The translations under genes and the position numbers were made by a program. From Streptomyces platensis (GTDB lineage: Bacteria > Actinomycetota > Actinomycetes > Streptomycetales > Streptomycetaceae), in the NCBI RefSeq assembly GCF_008704855.1, contig NZ_CP023691.1, forward strand, positions 2,232,001-2,296,000: DNA of 64,000 bases. Direction: 5' to 3'. The notes beneath the pieces were generated by a model. It was not told the origin of the DNA, did not search any database, and worked only from the letters and a program-made list of their open reading frames with translations. Numbering within the stretch: the stretch's first letter is position 1; every line of letters begins with the position of its first letter. Shown here piece after piece: positions 16,917 to 29,091 of this stretch.

Positions 16917-18866
16917 TCACTCCCCGCCGGGCGTTGTGGCCTCTTGGCGTGGTGCCGGGACCCCCAGGAGGCGGTGGGCGAGGGCGAGTGGCGCCCGGTG
17001 GTCACGGGTGGGGGCGGGTGCCGTGGCGCGGTGGGTGGGGAGGCGTTCGACGGTCGTGGTGCCGGTGTCGGATTCCAGGGTCGGTGCGTAGCCGGCGGCG
17101 CGCAGTGCGTCCAGGGTGGCGGCCGGCGGACGGGCGCTGACCAGGACGGTCGGGGCGATGGCGCGCAGCCCGAGGTCGTGCAGCGCCCGGTGGGCGGCGA
17201 GTTCCTTGACGAGGGCCTCGTCGTCGGAGCGGATGCAGCAGGCGGCGGGCAGGACGCGCATCCGGCCATGGGCGCGGGCGGTGTCCTGGATGAGGTAGTC
17301 GAGGGGCTGCGGCAGGACGCCGGTCGCCGAGGCGCGGGTGAGGTCCGCCAGGAGGGTGTCGGCAGTGTGGCCGGTGTCCAGTGCACGGCGTACGGAGGCA
17401 GGGGTGAAACGCCAGGTCACGGCGTGGTCTTCGGATTCACGGTCGGCCGCGGACGTGAGCAGGGCGGCGAGCGCGGCGGCGGGGCGGCCGGGCACGACGA
17501 CGGTCAGATCGGCCTGGAAATGGGCCTGTTCGAGGAGCGGCGGCAGCAGATCGGCGAGCGGCCGGTCCAGCGACCGTGGGTCGGTGAGCAGTGCGCGGCC
17601 GAGCGGGGTGAGGGTGCCGTGGGCGGCGATGCCCAGGTAGGCGGCTTCGTGGAGGGTGTGGGCGGCACGTTCCCCGGCCATCGGCTGGTGGGTGACGGCG
17701 AGGGGGCGGTGCCAGTCCGCCGCCCGGAGGAGAGCGTTCCAGGCGGTGCCGTTGCTGGTCTCCTGCTCCGCGGGTTCGGTGAACGGCAGTGCCGGGAAGG
17801 GCGCTCCCGCCCCGTAGGGGACGGCGGCCAGGGCGGCGAGGAGGGCGTGCCGGAGGGCGGGCGCGTGCCGGTCGTGGCCGCGGACCAGTGCGGTCGGGGT
17901 CTCGCCGAACGGGGTGTGGGTGGGGATGTCCCACAGCCCTGACCAGGCGGCCAGTACGGGGGCGAGGCGGGCGCCGGGCGGGCGGCCGAGCCAGTCGTCG
18001 TAGGCGCCGGTGGGGAGCGCGGTGATGCCGGACGGGGTGCGGGTCAGCGCGATCAGGTCGGCGGCGAGCGCCAGGTCGAGGAGGAGGCGGGTGTGCGGTT
18101 CGGTGGCGCCGGCCGCTTTGGCCAGCCGTTTGATCTCCCGTACGGCCAGCCCGCCCGATTTGCGCAGCGCGGCGGGCTGCGTCGCCAGGGAGGCCAGCAG
18201 GCGGTCCAGGGTCGCGGCGAGGGTTGCCGCGGCGGCCCGGGATTCGTCGTACGGCGAGGTCGGCGCGACGGATGCGGCGGGTGTGGTGGAGTCGGCGGGG
18301 TTGTCCAGGGTGGGCCGCGGGGCGTCGGCGAGGAGCGGGCCGGGGTCGTGGGCGGCCAGGAGTTGCGGGGTACGCGGCGGGACGACGATCGCGCCGTCCC
18401 CGGTGGGCGCGGCGAGTCCGTCCTCGTAGAGGGCGTGCAGGGCGGTTTCGGCGGCGGTGCGAGCGGGGCCGGGCGGGGTGGCGCCGAGGGCGGCGAAGAC
18501 CTCTTCGGGCGGGACGGGTTCGGTGGCCAGGTGCGCGAACGACAGCCGGTGCGCCATCAGGGACTGGTAGTCGGCGCCCGGGGCGGGGGCCGCGGGGCCG
18601 GGGGCGGCATTCCGGGCGCGCTCCTGGCTGATGCGGGCGGTGGCGGTGAGCACCTGGAGCCGGGGGTGGTCGAGGTGCAGCACCAGTTGGTGGAGGGTTT
18701 CGTAGGACCACAAGGCACCGGCCAGGCCGCGGAGTTCGGTGGGGGCGGGCCGGCGGGCGAGCGGCTCGGCATGGCGGGTGAGGAGCGCGGCGAGCTGTTC
18801 GGGGGTGCGCCGGGCGAGGGATTGGGTGAGTGCGTCGAGACCTTCCACGGCGTTGAGGTTAGTCAT
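16917..18866 (-). CDS. helicase-associated (XPB/Ssl2-like, Helicase_C_3) protein
   Basis: A 649-residue actinobacterial protein starting MTNLNAVEGLDALTQSL. The C-terminal region (about residues 440-600) matches the XPB/Ssl2-like Helicase_C_3 domain: QADLTVVVPGRPAAALAALL, WRFTPASVRRALDTG and RMRVLPAACCIRSDDEAL are hallmark blocks. No Walker A/B ATPase motifs are visible, so this is probably a DNA-binding or accessory subunit rather than an active helicase. The ATG overlaps the stop of the SWIM gene (ATGA), which in turn overlaps the SNF2 gene, so the three proteins should be made together. A role beside the SNF2 ATPase on damaged or foreign DNA is inference. Confidence 0.88.
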   Translation of the reverse strand: MTNLNAVEGLDALTQSLARRTPEQLAALLTRHAEPLARRPAPTELRGLAGALWSYETLHQLVLHLDHPRLQVLTATARISQERARNAAPGPAAPAPGADYQSLMAHRLSFAHLATEPVPPEEVFAALGATPPGPARTAAETALHALYEDGLAAPTGDGAIVVPPRTPQLLAAHDPGPLLADAPRPTLDNPADSTTPAASVAPTSPYDESRAAAATLAATLDRLLASLATQPAALRKSGGLAVREIKRLAKAAGATEPHTRLLLDLALAADLIALTRTPSGITALPTGAYDDWLGRPPGARLAPVLAAWSGLWDIPTHTPFGETPTALVRGHDRHAPALRHALLAALAAVPYGAGAPFPALPFTEPAEQETSNGTAWNALLRAADWHRPLAVTHQPMAGERAAHTLHEAAYLGIAAHGTLTPLGRALLTDPRSLDRPLADLLPPLLEQAHFQADLTVVVPGRPAAALAALLTSAADRESEDHAVTWRFTPASVRRALDTGHTADTLLADLTRASATGVLPQPLDYLIQDTARAHGRMRVLPAACCIRSDDEALVKELAAHRALHDLGLRAIAPTVLVSARPPAATLDALRAAGYAPTLESDTGTTTVERLPTHRATAPAPTRDHRAPLALAHRLLGVPAPRQEATTPGGE

Positions 18867-20307
18867 CGCGCGAGCAGGGCGGTGAGGGCGCCCACGGGGT
18901 CGGAGTCGGCCGGACCGGTGGGCCACCAGTCCTCGGTGCCGGGCTCGGATTCGTACGGATACCAGCGGTGGTCGTGGCCGAAGCGGAGCTGAATGCCGCG
19001 CTCCGGGTCGGTGAGGTGGTTGTGGCGCGGGCGCAGGGACGGCAGGTCCGCGGCGAGGAGGGCGCTGCGGGCCCGGTCGAAGTCGCCGGCCGGGGGGTTC
19101 CAGGCGGTGTCGAGGAGGGTGAGGCCCTCGGGTCCGCCCTGCCGCCAGGCGGCGACGGCACGGGCCACGTCCGTGGTCGTACGGCCGGTCGCCGCGGCGA
19201 GGTCACGGTAGAGGGCCCGGGTGGTGGAGGTCAGGCCGGCGGTGGGGTGGGCGGTGGCCGTCAGGCGGATGGCGTCCTCCCATGGGGGCAGTGACGGGAA
19301 CGGGCTGTGGACGGGCGGACGTCCGGAACCGGGGCTCGGGGGCGCGGCGGCGGTCACGCAGGCGTGCGCGCGGGCGGCGGCGTCGGCTGCCAGGAATTCG
19401 AGGGCGGCGGGGTCGAAGGGCAGACCGTCACCGTCCGGCAGGGCCGGCGGGCGGCCGGGCTGTGGGGGCGCCGGCAGCGGGGGCGGGAGCGGCGGCCGGG
19501 GGCGGTCGGCGAGCGCCACTCTGGCCAGGACGCCGTGAGAGGTAGACGCCGCCCCTGGTACCGCACGCTCTCCGGGGGCCGCCTCCGCGGCCGGTCCGGG
19601 GGCGGCGGTTGGCGTCGCCGGACGGCCCTCGGTCCCCTGGCCCTGCCGGGGCGGCGAGGTGGTGGCGACGGTGTGGGCGCGGGCTTCGTGGGCGGTACGG
19701 GCGGCATTGCGGCAGGAGAGGTCGTCGAGAAGTTCGCGTTCGCCGCGGCCGCGCATCAGCAACAGCACGAACGGGTCCGCGTCCAGGAGTCGGGCCACCT
19801 GGAAGCAGAGTGCGGCGGCGTGCTTGCAGGGCCTGCCGTGGTCAGGGCACGAGCAGCGGGCGACGAGGTCGCCCGGCCCGGGAAGGAGACGCGTCTCGCC
19901 GTCGGCCAGCGCCCGGGGCAGCTTCTTGGCCAGCAGAGCGGTCAGTTGGTCGGGCTCGGCGGCGATGGCATCCAGGAGGCCGTCCCACTCCTGGTCGCTG
20001 AGGGTTCGCAGACGGATGTCCGCGCTGTAGGGCCGGGGCCTGCTGCCGCGTACGGTGGCGACGATGCGGCCCGGGGTGACGTTGATGGTGTCGACATGGC
20101 CGTCGCGGGCGTAGGTGCGGCCACGGGCGAGCCGGGCGCTGTCGAGCGCGGCGGTCTCCAGTGCGTCCAGCCAGGCGCTGCCCCACCAGGATTCGGCGAA
20201 CAGCCCCCGGGCACCGGTCCGGACCGGCAGGGGCAGGAAGGTACGCGAGCGGTCCGCGCGGGCCAGCCGGTCCGCGGCGGCGGCGCGCCCGGAGGTGCGG
20301 CGAGGGT

Positions 20308-20311
<4 letters not shown>
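18863..20311 (-). CDS. SWIM zinc-finger protein
   Basis: A 482-residue protein with a SWIM finger C153-x-C155-x6-C162-x-H164 (CSCPDHGRPCKH) preceded by the conserved SWWGSAWLDALE and the GRTYARDGHVDTINVTPGRI strand-rich module. After a Pro/Ala-rich linker (about 225-340) a C-terminal helical region contains LYRDLAAATGRTTTDVARAVAAW and ends RFGHDHRWYPYESEPGTEDWWP. SWIM fingers bind DNA or proteins and in bacteria are repeatedly found next to SWI2/SNF2 ATPases, as here. The start codon overlaps the SNF2 stop and the stop overlaps the next start, both as ATGA. Confidence 0.92.
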
Positions 20312-23253
<2,942 letters not shown>

Positions 23254-23588
23254 TCCATCCCCTGCTGCCTGGTCGATTGCCTGGTCGTTCCGCCCCGGGC
23301 GCGACACCCTCCGAGCCTGCCGCGCCCGCCCTGCTCCGACGCCCCCGACCTGCGAGTCTACGGTCGTACCCACTGCGTCTCCCGCCCCCTCTCCCGCGTC
23401 TGCGCCTGCGTTTGATCGAGCGGCGGGCGATGGATCACCGGTCACCCACCCTCGGCTCCGCCCCGCCGCGGCACGCGCCCGGCGCCAGGACGGAGACAGC
23501 GAGCGCACGGCCTGTCGCCTCGTCCGGCCGATGGCAGCCGTGCCGCCCCGCCCGCCGGCGATCGTCCGACCGCGTGCTGCCTGACTCC

Positions 23589-23611
23589 GATGGAAGCAGA
23601 CAGCACTGACA
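23589..23611 (-). promoter_or_regulatory. RecA-NDp-like promoter variant facing the SNF2 operon
   Basis: TTGTCAGTG is perfect; after eight bases comes TTCCAT, which fails the conserved A at -10 position 2. It points toward the SNF2-SWIM-Helicase_C_3 operon with a predicted leader of about 330 bases. Confidence 0.5.
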
Positions 23612-23673
23612 ACGCCCCCCGCCTGCGCTTTTCGCACACCGATCAGGGTTATCCACAGCCCACGAAAATCTCC

Positions 23674-23718
23674 TTGCCCGCATCCCGAAATCCGCTACGG
23701 TGAGTGACGTCATCACTC
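23674..23718 (+). promoter_or_regulatory. candidate promoter and operator of the UvrD-like gene
   Basis: TTGCCC, 16 bases, TACGGT forms a plausible promoter. Immediately after the -10 is GAGTGA-CGTCA-TCACTC (23702-23718), a perfect 6-base inverted repeat in the position of an operator near the transcription start. TGATCA follows at 23723. The cognate repressor is not identifiable. Confidence 0.45.
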
Positions 23719-23755
23719 TCAGTGATCAATCAGTCGGCATCGGTGAGGAGCTCTC

Positions 23756-25273
23756 ATGAACAGCCCTACGCACGAACAAACCGCCGCGACGGAGGCGTTC
23801 CCGACCGGCGCGCATCTCGTGATCCAGGCGGGCGCCGGGACCGGCAAAACAACGACCCTTGCCCTGCTGGCCCGCACCGCCCGGCGACAGGGCCGGCGGG
23901 GCCGGTACATCGCCTTCAACAGAGCCGTCGCCCGCCACGCCGCCCGGACCTTCCCCGCCGAGGTGGCCTGCGGGACCGCCCACGCCCTCGCCTACACCGC
24001 CGTGGGCAGGGACTACCAGGCACGGATGAACGCCCCACGGCAAGCGGGATGGCGCACGGGAGCGGCCCTGGGCATCGACGAAGAGACGTCCTTACGCCTC
24101 GGAGCACGCAACGTCACCAACAGGGCGCTCTCCCACACGGCCCTGCGCACCGTCACCCGCTTCTGCCGGTCGGCCGACGAGGAGCTCGCACCACACCATG
24201 TCCCGCCCCTGCGCGGAGCCAAAGCCGAGCCCCTGCGGGCGCAGCTCGCCGAGCTCACCCTTCCCTACGCGCGCAAGGCCTGGGCCGATCTCCAGCACCC
24301 CGCTCACGGCGTGGTCCGCTTCGAGCACGACCACTACCTCAAGATGTGGGCGCTGCGCGATCCCGTCATCCCGGCGGACTTCCTGCTCCTCGACGAGGCA
24401 CAGGACACCAACCCCGTGGTCGAGCAGGTCTTCACCGCCCAGCGCGACCACGCTCAGCTGGTGCTGGTCGGGGACTCCGCCCAGGCCATCTACGGCTGGC
24501 GCGGCGCACGCGACGTGATGACCGGATTCGACGGCAGACAGCTCAGCCTCTCCCACTCGTTTCGCTTCGGCCCGCCGCTCGCGGCCGAGGCCAACCGCTG
24601 GCTCACGATCACCGACGCACCGATCCGGCTCACAGGTTCGCCCGGTCTGGAGACGGAGTTGGGCACGGCCTGTGCACCGGACGCGGTCCTGTGCCGGACC
24701 AATGTGGGAGCGATGGTGGAGGTGATACGACACCTGGACGCGGACCGCCGGGTCGCGCTGGCCGGCGGCGGCGAGGCACTCAGCGCCCTTGCCCGCGCCG
24801 CTCACGACCTCGAATCCGGGCGCCGCACGGCCCACCCCGAGCTGATGCTCTTCGAAACCTGGGGCGAACTACGCGAGTACGCGGAGTTCGACCCGGCCGG
24901 ACGGGACCTGCTGCCCTTGGTGGAGCTGATCGACGAGCACGGCACCGAGGCCCTGCTGTGCGCCCTGCACCGGCTCTCTCCCGAGGACTCCGCCGAGGTG
25001 ACGGTGTCCACGGCCCATCGGGCCAAGGGCCGGGAGTGGGCGCGCGTACGCATCGCGGACGATTTCACCGGCCCCGAAGATCTCGACGAGCGCGACGAGG
25101 ACGGGACCCCTCTCCCCGGCCCGATCGACATCGGCGAGGCGCGCTTGGCCTACGTCGCCGTGACCCGCGCCCGCTCACTGCTCGACATCGGCGGACTCTC
25201 ATGGATCAACAGCCACCCCGCCGGCGACCCACGTCCCACACAACCAAGAAGAGGAGCAAAGGGTGAAAAGTAG
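23756..25273 (+). CDS. UvrD/Rep-like superfamily 1 helicase, TTA codon
   Basis: A 505-residue SF1A helicase, shorter than UvrD or PcrA (about 720 or more), so 1B/2B subdomains are reduced. Motif I AGAGTGKTT is at residues 25-33, motif II LLLDEAQDTNP near 210-220, motif III VLVGDSAQAIYGWRGA near 237-252, motif IV-like LSHSFRFG, motif V VSTAHRAKGREW near 420 and motif VI YVAVTRAR near 466. It probably unwinds or translocates on single-stranded DNA. GAGGAG precedes the ATG. Codon 113 is TTA, so translation should be bldA-dependent. It is divergent from the SNF2 operon, making a helicase-only neighbourhood. The small membrane protein gene follows after about 70 bases. Confidence 0.92.
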   Translation: MNSPTHEQTAATEAFPTGAHLVIQAGAGTGKTTTLALLARTARRQGRRGRYIAFNRAVARHAARTFPAEVACGTAHALAYTAVGRDYQARMNAPRQAGWRTGAALGIDEETSLRLGARNVTNRALSHTALRTVTRFCRSADEELAPHHVPPLRGAKAEPLRAQLAELTLPYARKAWADLQHPAHGVVRFEHDHYLKMWALRDPVIPADFLLLDEAQDTNPVVEQVFTAQRDHAQLVLVGDSAQAIYGWRGARDVMTGFDGRQLSLSHSFRFGPPLAAEANRWLTITDAPIRLTGSPGLETELGTACAPDAVLCRTNVGAMVEVIRHLDADRRVALAGGGEALSALARAAHDLESGRRTAHPELMLFETWGELREYAEFDPAGRDLLPLVELIDEHGTEALLCALHRLSPEDSAEVTVSTAHRAKGREWARVRIADDFTGPEDLDERDEDGTPLPGPIDIGEARLAYVAVTRARSLLDIGGLSWINSHPAGDPRPTQPRRGAKGEK

Positions 25274-25344
25274 GGAAAGAGGTGCCAGGGACAGGTGACT
25301 GGCTCGTCGACCGGGAGGATCCTGGAGGTGGGAGATGGGTTCCG

Positions 25345-25659
25345 ATGCGTACAGGAAATGAGCCCCTTCACGCACGCAGCCCGCTGAAAATCCGCTGCGG
25401 GCTGGCGCTGTGGGGGTTGCTGTGGACGATCGCCGGAGCCGTGGCCTTCGTCAATGCCGGCAGGCCGGAATGGGCCGCCGCGTGTGCCGCCCTGGCGATG
25501 GTGGCGGCCGCGGACCTGGCCATGGTGATCCGCCACATCCGCCAGGGACCGCACTACCAGCCGGGCAAGGACATACCGCCCTACGCCCCTGACCGAGGCC
25601 GGAACGACGCATTCGGCATACGCAACGACACAGGCCGGAGACGGGACACCAGGCCGTAG
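25345..25659 (+). CDS. DUF6343-type small membrane protein
   Basis: A 104-residue protein starting MRTGNEPLHARSPLKIR, the recognised opening of the Streptomyces DUF6343 family. Two hydrophobic helices (about residues 20-38 and 45-63) are followed by RHIRQGPHYQPGKDIPPY, also family-typical, and a polar tail. GGAG lies 10 bases upstream; a GTG 21 codons earlier is an alternative start. Function unknown; it probably sits in the cytoplasmic membrane with both ends inside. It may be cotranscribed with the UvrD-like gene. Confidence 0.75.
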   Translation: MRTGNEPLHARSPLKIRCGLALWGLLWTIAGAVAFVNAGRPEWAAACAALAMVAAADLAMVIRHIRQGPHYQPGKDIPPYAPDRGRNDAFGIRNDTGRRRDTRP

Positions 25660-25871
25660 GGCTGCGGCGCAACGGTGCCGGGCCCTCCTTGCCGAGACGA
25701 TGCCGTACTGCGAGCTGCGGGGCAGCATTGCCAGGTTCCGTACCGTCCACCCGCCTGAGGACCGTCGGGTACGGAGTCGGGCGGGAGGGACCCAGAGGGG
25801 CCTGACGTCCAGCACTCCGGACCCGGGCTCCCCGCCTCTGACTCGGACGTGGAACGACCTCCGCTCAGCTG

Positions 25872-26288
25872 CTACTGATCGCCGTTAGCGGGACCAGGGC
25901 CGCGTTCGCCATCGCCGTCGCCGGTGTCCTGTGCGAAGCGGGCGGCTTCGATGTAATCCGGGCGCGGGTCGAGAGCCGCCGCCAGTCGGAAGTGGCGCAG
26001 TGCCTCCTCGGACCGGCCGGCGCGCTCCAAGGTGCGGCCGAGCGCGAAGTGCGCGAAGGCATTGTCCGGTTCGCGCTCCAGAACGATCTGGAACTCGAGT
26101 TCCGCAGGACGCAGTTGAGCGGCGAGAAAGAAGGCACGGGCGCGCAGCAGTCGGGCCGCGGTGTTCTCGGGGTGCGCGGAGATGACCGAGTCCAGCAGGC
26201 GGATCGCCCCGCGCGGGTCGCGGGCCGCCAACAGCTGCTCCGCGGCGCGGAAGTCGATGACATGCGTCTCGGGGCTGCTCTCGGGCAC
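25872..26288 (-). CDS. tetratricopeptide repeat protein
   Basis: A 138-residue cytoplasmic protein made mostly of three TPR units, beginning FRAAEQLLAARDPRGAIRLL, then NTAARLLRARAFFLAAQLRPAELEFQ and NAFAHFALGRTLERAGRSEEALRHF. The GTG start has GAGGAG six bases upstream. Such short TPR proteins act as protein-interaction adaptors; no partner is evident. The C-terminal 15 residues are Gly/Asp-rich. It stands alone between the DUF6343 gene (convergent) and a repeat-rich gap. Confidence 0.88.
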   Translation of the reverse strand: MPESSPETHVIDFRAAEQLLAARDPRGAIRLLDSVISAHPENTAARLLRARAFFLAAQLRPAELEFQIVLEREPDNAFAHFALGRTLERAGRSEEALRHFRLAAALDPRPDYIEAARFAQDTGDGDGERGPGPANGDQ

Positions 26289-26664
26289 GGCCTGCTCCTC
26301 TCGGTCGCCGTCGGGACTTCCCTTACCTGCGGACCGTACGGCGTTGCCTGCGGCACAACAATCCCATCGGTCCGGGCATTCCCCCGCCGGCCCGGCCTCA
26401 ACCGGCCCTACCGGCGGCCCCGCATGAGGCTCTCACCATGTACCGGGAGGAGGAACGACGCGGGGCAATGATCTATCCCCGTCTCCAGCCTGGGAGGTTG
26501 CGGAAACAGACGGTGGGGTGTCGCGAGAGAAGGCAGAAGGGCGAGAAGCGGAGGTGCCGGCAGCAACGGGCGACCAGCAGAGGAGGAACCCGAAGAGGTG
26601 GCACCGGCGGAGGCGGATACCGAGGAGGCGGCACCAGCGGAGGCGGTGGCACCAGCGGAGGCGG

Positions 26665-26715
26665 AGGGTGGGAGGGGAGGGGAGGGTGGGAGGGGAGGGG
26701 AGGGGGAGGGGGCCC
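26665..26715 (+). repeat. G-tract array (potential G-quadruplex)
   Basis: Two copies of the 18-base unit AGGGTGGGAGGGGAGGGG in tandem (26665-26682 and 26683-26700) and further G-runs to about 26715. It offers more than eight runs of three or more G separated by single bases on the + strand. Confidence 0.85.
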
Positions 26716-26775
26716 CAGGGCCACGCCTCCACTACCCCGCCTCCACCGCCCCGCCACCAGGCACCAGGCACCCCG

Positions 26776-26859
26776 CCCGCAGCCCGCAGCCCGCCGCCCG
26801 CCGCCCGCCGCCCGCCGCCCGCCGCCCGCCGCCCGCCGCCCGCCGCCCGCCGCCCGCCG
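26776..26859. repeat. CCCGCCG heptamer tandem repeat (12 units)
   Basis: Two CCCGCAG units followed by ten perfect CCCGCCG units, ending 10 bases from the cupin stop codon. It is the second heptamer array of the window. Confidence 0.9.
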
Positions 26860-26869
26860 GACCCTACTG

Positions 26870-27331
26870 CTACAAGCTGATGTGGTACGCCTTGCGCAGG
26901 GTCTCGTGCACGGTCCAGCGGGTGCGGTCGCCCTCGCGCAGGACGCAGGCGTCGCCGGGGCCGACCTCCAGTACCGGGCCGCCCTCGACCTCGATGGTGG
27001 CGCGCCCGCTGACGACGACGAACAGCTCATTGGCCTCGGTGTCCGTCACCACGCCCGGAGTGATCTGCCAGATGCCCCGGATCTGCCGGCCGTCGGGGGC
27101 CTCCCACAGCACCTTGCCCGTCACCACCGGCTCACCGGAGACGATCTGGGAAGGGTCCAGGGGATCGGGCTCCAGATCGTTGTCCGCGATGCCAGGGATG
27201 TTGACCACGAACGATGCCGGCGCCGCGTCCCCGGCAATGGGGGACTCTGCGGAGGTGTCGGAGCCGGGCTCCGCGGCGAGATCGGGCTCTATGTCAGGGG
27301 TCTTGGCGTCAACGCCGGAAGCAGCAGTCAT
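26870..27331 (-). CDS. cupin domain protein
   Basis: A 153-residue protein with an acidic, disordered N-terminus (about 45 residues) and a cupin barrel of the DUF861/EutQ-like type: GIWQITPGVVTDTEANELFVV, GRATIEVEGGPVLEVGPGD and CVLREGDRTRWTVHETLRKAYHI. The classic two-histidine metal motif is not intact, so enzymatic activity is uncertain; ligand binding or isomerase roles are both possible for such proteins. The ATG at MTAASGVDAKT was chosen over one 16 codons earlier, which would overlap the end of coaE. TACCCT seven bases ahead may give a leaderless mRNA, although read-through from coaE, 23 bases upstream, is likely. Confidence 0.85.
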   Translation of the reverse strand: MTAASGVDAKTPDIEPDLAAEPGSDTSAESPIAGDAAPASFVVNIPGIADNDLEPDPLDPSQIVSGEPVVTGKVLWEAPDGRQIRGIWQITPGVVTDTEANELFVVVSGRATIEVEGGPVLEVGPGDACVLREGDRTRWTVHETLRKAYHISL

Positions 27332-27354
27332 GGCGGCGAGGGTATCGTCCGGCC

Positions 27355-27945
27355 TCAAGCGGTCCGCAGGCGCTCCCACACTGCGCGGACCTGCGGTTCC
27401 AGCGCCTCCAGCGGTCCATCGTTGTCGATGACCAGATCCGCGACTGCCAGCCGCTGTTCGCGGGTCGCCTGGGCCGCCATCCGCGACTTCGCCTCGTCCT
27501 CCGCCATGCCACGCAGCCGCACCAAGCGGTCCAGCTGGGTCCGGGGTGCGGCGTCGACGACCACCACCAGGTCGTACAGCGGGGCCAGCCCGTTCTCCGT
27601 CAGCAGCGGCACGTCGTGCACCACCACCGCGTCCGGGCCTGCCGAGGCTTCGAGTTCGGCCGAGCGTGCCCCGACCAGCGGGTGCACGATCGCGTTCAGC
27701 GCCTTGAGCCTGCCGGGGTCGGAGAACACGATGCCGCCCAACTTCGGCCGGTCCAGCGTGCCGTCCGGCGCGAGGATGTCGGCGCCGAACTCCTCCACCA
27801 CCGCCGCCAGTCCGGGCGTACCCGGCTCGACGACCTCGCGTGCGATCTTGTCCGCGTCCACGATCACCGCGCCGTACGACGCCAGCAGTCGCGAAACCTC
27901 ACTCTTGCCCGCGCCGATTCCGCCGGTCAGCCCCACCTTCACCAT
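27355..27945 (-). CDS. coaE: dephospho-CoA kinase
   Basis: A 196-residue dephospho-CoA kinase, the last enzyme of coenzyme A synthesis (ATP-dependent 3' phosphorylation of dephospho-CoA). [18 protein letters not shown] at residues 4-21 contains the P-loop [21 protein letters not shown] is the CoA-site block and [14 protein letters not shown] the lid-region motif. Length is that of the minimal enzyme, without the GrpB-like C-terminal domain fused in mycobacteria and without an obvious fusion here. TAGCGT six bases ahead of the ATG indicates a leaderless start. It lies between PAC2 and cupin genes on the same strand, near rpsA as in other Streptomyces. Confidence 0.97.
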   Translation of the reverse strand: MVKVGLTGGIGAGKSEVSRLLASYGAVIVDADKIAREVVEPGTPGLAAVVEEFGADILAPDGTLDRPKLGGIVFSDPGRLKALNAIVHPLVGARSAELEASAGPDAVVVHDVPLLTENGLAPLYDLVVVVDAAPRTQLDRLVRLRGMAEDEAKSRMAAQATREQRLAVADLVIDNDGPLEALEPQVRAVWERLRTA

Positions 27946-27984
27946 GGGCCCACGCTATACGCTGCGCCCGGACGGCAGGAGACT

Positions 27985-28137
27985 CCCATTGATTCAGGCG
28001 CCGACCAGCTCAGGCACCGGCCGATTCAGACGCCGGACGATGAGAGCCTCCCGCCAAAAGAGCCACCGGCCGCTACCGGCACCAGCCGGTCCAAGCACCC
28101 GCCGATTCCAGCACCGACCGATCCAGGCCCGCCCGAT
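27985..28137. repeat. degenerate CGATTCAGGC-type repeats upstream of coaE
   Basis: Imperfect dispersed copies of CCGATTCAG or CGATTCCAG with GC-rich spacers fill the gap between the PAC2 stop and coaE. No gene is supported here. Confidence 0.45.
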
Positions 28138-29091
28138 TCAGGCCCCGCCCGCCCCGCCATCGCCTTCCCGCTCCGCCAGGAAGCGTTCGAATTCCCGGCC
28201 GAGCTCGTCGGCCGACGGGAGTTCGGCCGGCTCGGCCACGAGGCTTCCGCGGCTCTCCGCGCCGGCCACCGCGTCGTACTGATGCTCCAGGCCACTGACC
28301 AGCGCGACCAGTTCCTCGTCGCCCTCCGAGATCTGCCGCTCGATCTCCTCCTGGGTCCGCAGCGCCTCCGTACGCAGCGAATGCGCGGCGCCCGGCAGCA
28401 CCAGGCCGGTCGCGGCCGTCACCGCCTCCAGAGCGGTCAGCGCGGCGTCCGGGTAGGCGGAGCGGGCGATGTAGTGCGGTACGTGCGCCGCCACTCCCAG
28501 GACATCGTGTCCGGCTTCCGCGAGCCGGAATTCGATCAGCGCCTCCGCGCTGCCGGGCACCTGCGCCTCGTCGAAGAAGCCGCCGTGGCCCGGCATCAGG
28601 TCGGTGCGGTTGCCGTGCGGGGTGAGGCCCACGGGACGGGTGTGCGGGACGCCCATGGGGATGCCGTGGAAGTTCACCGAGAGGCGCACGCCGAGCCGCT
28701 CCACGATCTCCTTCACGGCGCTCGCGAAGCGCTCCCACTCGACGTCCGGTTCGGGTCCGGACAGCAGCAGGAACGGCGCGCCGGTGGTGTCCCGTACGAG
28801 CCTCAGCTCGATGCTCGGGGTCTCATAGGCGGTCCAGCGGCTGCGCTCGAAGGTGAGCAGGGGCCGGCGGGCCCGGTAGTCGACGAGGCGATCGTGGTCG
28901 AAGCGGGCGACGACCTCGTTCGGCAGACCGTCCAGCAGCCGGTCCACAATCTGGTCGCCGGTCTCACCGGCATCGATGTACCCGTCGAAGTGGTACAGCA
29001 GCACCAGTCCGGCGGAGTCCCTGGAGGCAAGCGCCTCCACCTCCGCGAGCCCGCTCGGCTCCCATTCGTACAAACCCTGGGGATCCAACAC
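28138..29091 (-). CDS. PAC2 family protein
   Basis: A 317-residue protein of the PAC2 (proteasome-assembly-chaperone-like) family common in actinobacteria. Hallmarks are [20 protein letters not shown] near residues 28-47, [16 protein letters not shown] near 105, [21 protein letters not shown] near 140 and [11 protein letters not shown] near 200. The C-terminal helical region (about 235-317) is acidic. The GTG start has GGAGGAG nine bases upstream. Actinobacteria have proteasomes, but a direct chaperone role for these bacterial PAC2 proteins is not established. Confidence 0.9.
   Translation of the reverse strand: MLDPQGLYEWEPSGLAEVEALASRDSAGLVLLYHFDGYIDAGETGDQIVDRLLDGLPNEVVARFDHDRLVDYRARRPLLTFERSRWTAYETPSIELRLVRDTTGAPFLLLSGPEPDVEWERFASAVKEIVERLGVRLSVNFHGIPMGVPHTRPVGLTPHGNRTDLMPGHGGFFDEAQVPGSAEALIEFRLAEAGHDVLGVAAHVPHYIARSAYPDAALTALEAVTAATGLVLPGAAHSLRTEALRTQEEIERQISEGDEELVALVSGLEHQYDAVAGAESRGSLVAEPAELPSADELGREFERFLAEREGDGGAGGA

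Larger units (their letters stand above)
23254..23755. other. divergent regulatory region between SNF2 and UvrD-like genes
   Basis: About 500 bases without a supported gene. It holds a damage-type promoter variant facing the SNF2 operon (23589-23611), an isolated DnaA-box-like TTATCCACA (23649-23657), a promoter facing the UvrD-like gene and an inverted repeat. The right part is less GC-rich than the surroundings. Confidence 0.6.
26289..26869. other. repeat-rich intergenic region
   Basis: About 580 bases with no supported gene. From about 26590 the sequence is made of GGAGGCGG/GGCACCAGC-type repeats, a G-tract array and a C-rich heptamer array. Frames open through it translate to low-complexity Gly/Arg or Pro runs and have no support. 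Confidence 0.7.

Noticed and set aside
23649..23657. TTATCCACA as part of a replication origin
   Set aside because: A single copy with no DnaA-box cluster, no dnaA/dnaN and no plasmid genes nearby.
26438..26870. Glycine/arginine-rich coding frames through the repeat block
   Set aside because: All three frames are open because of the repeats; none has a start site or non-repetitive sequence of its own.
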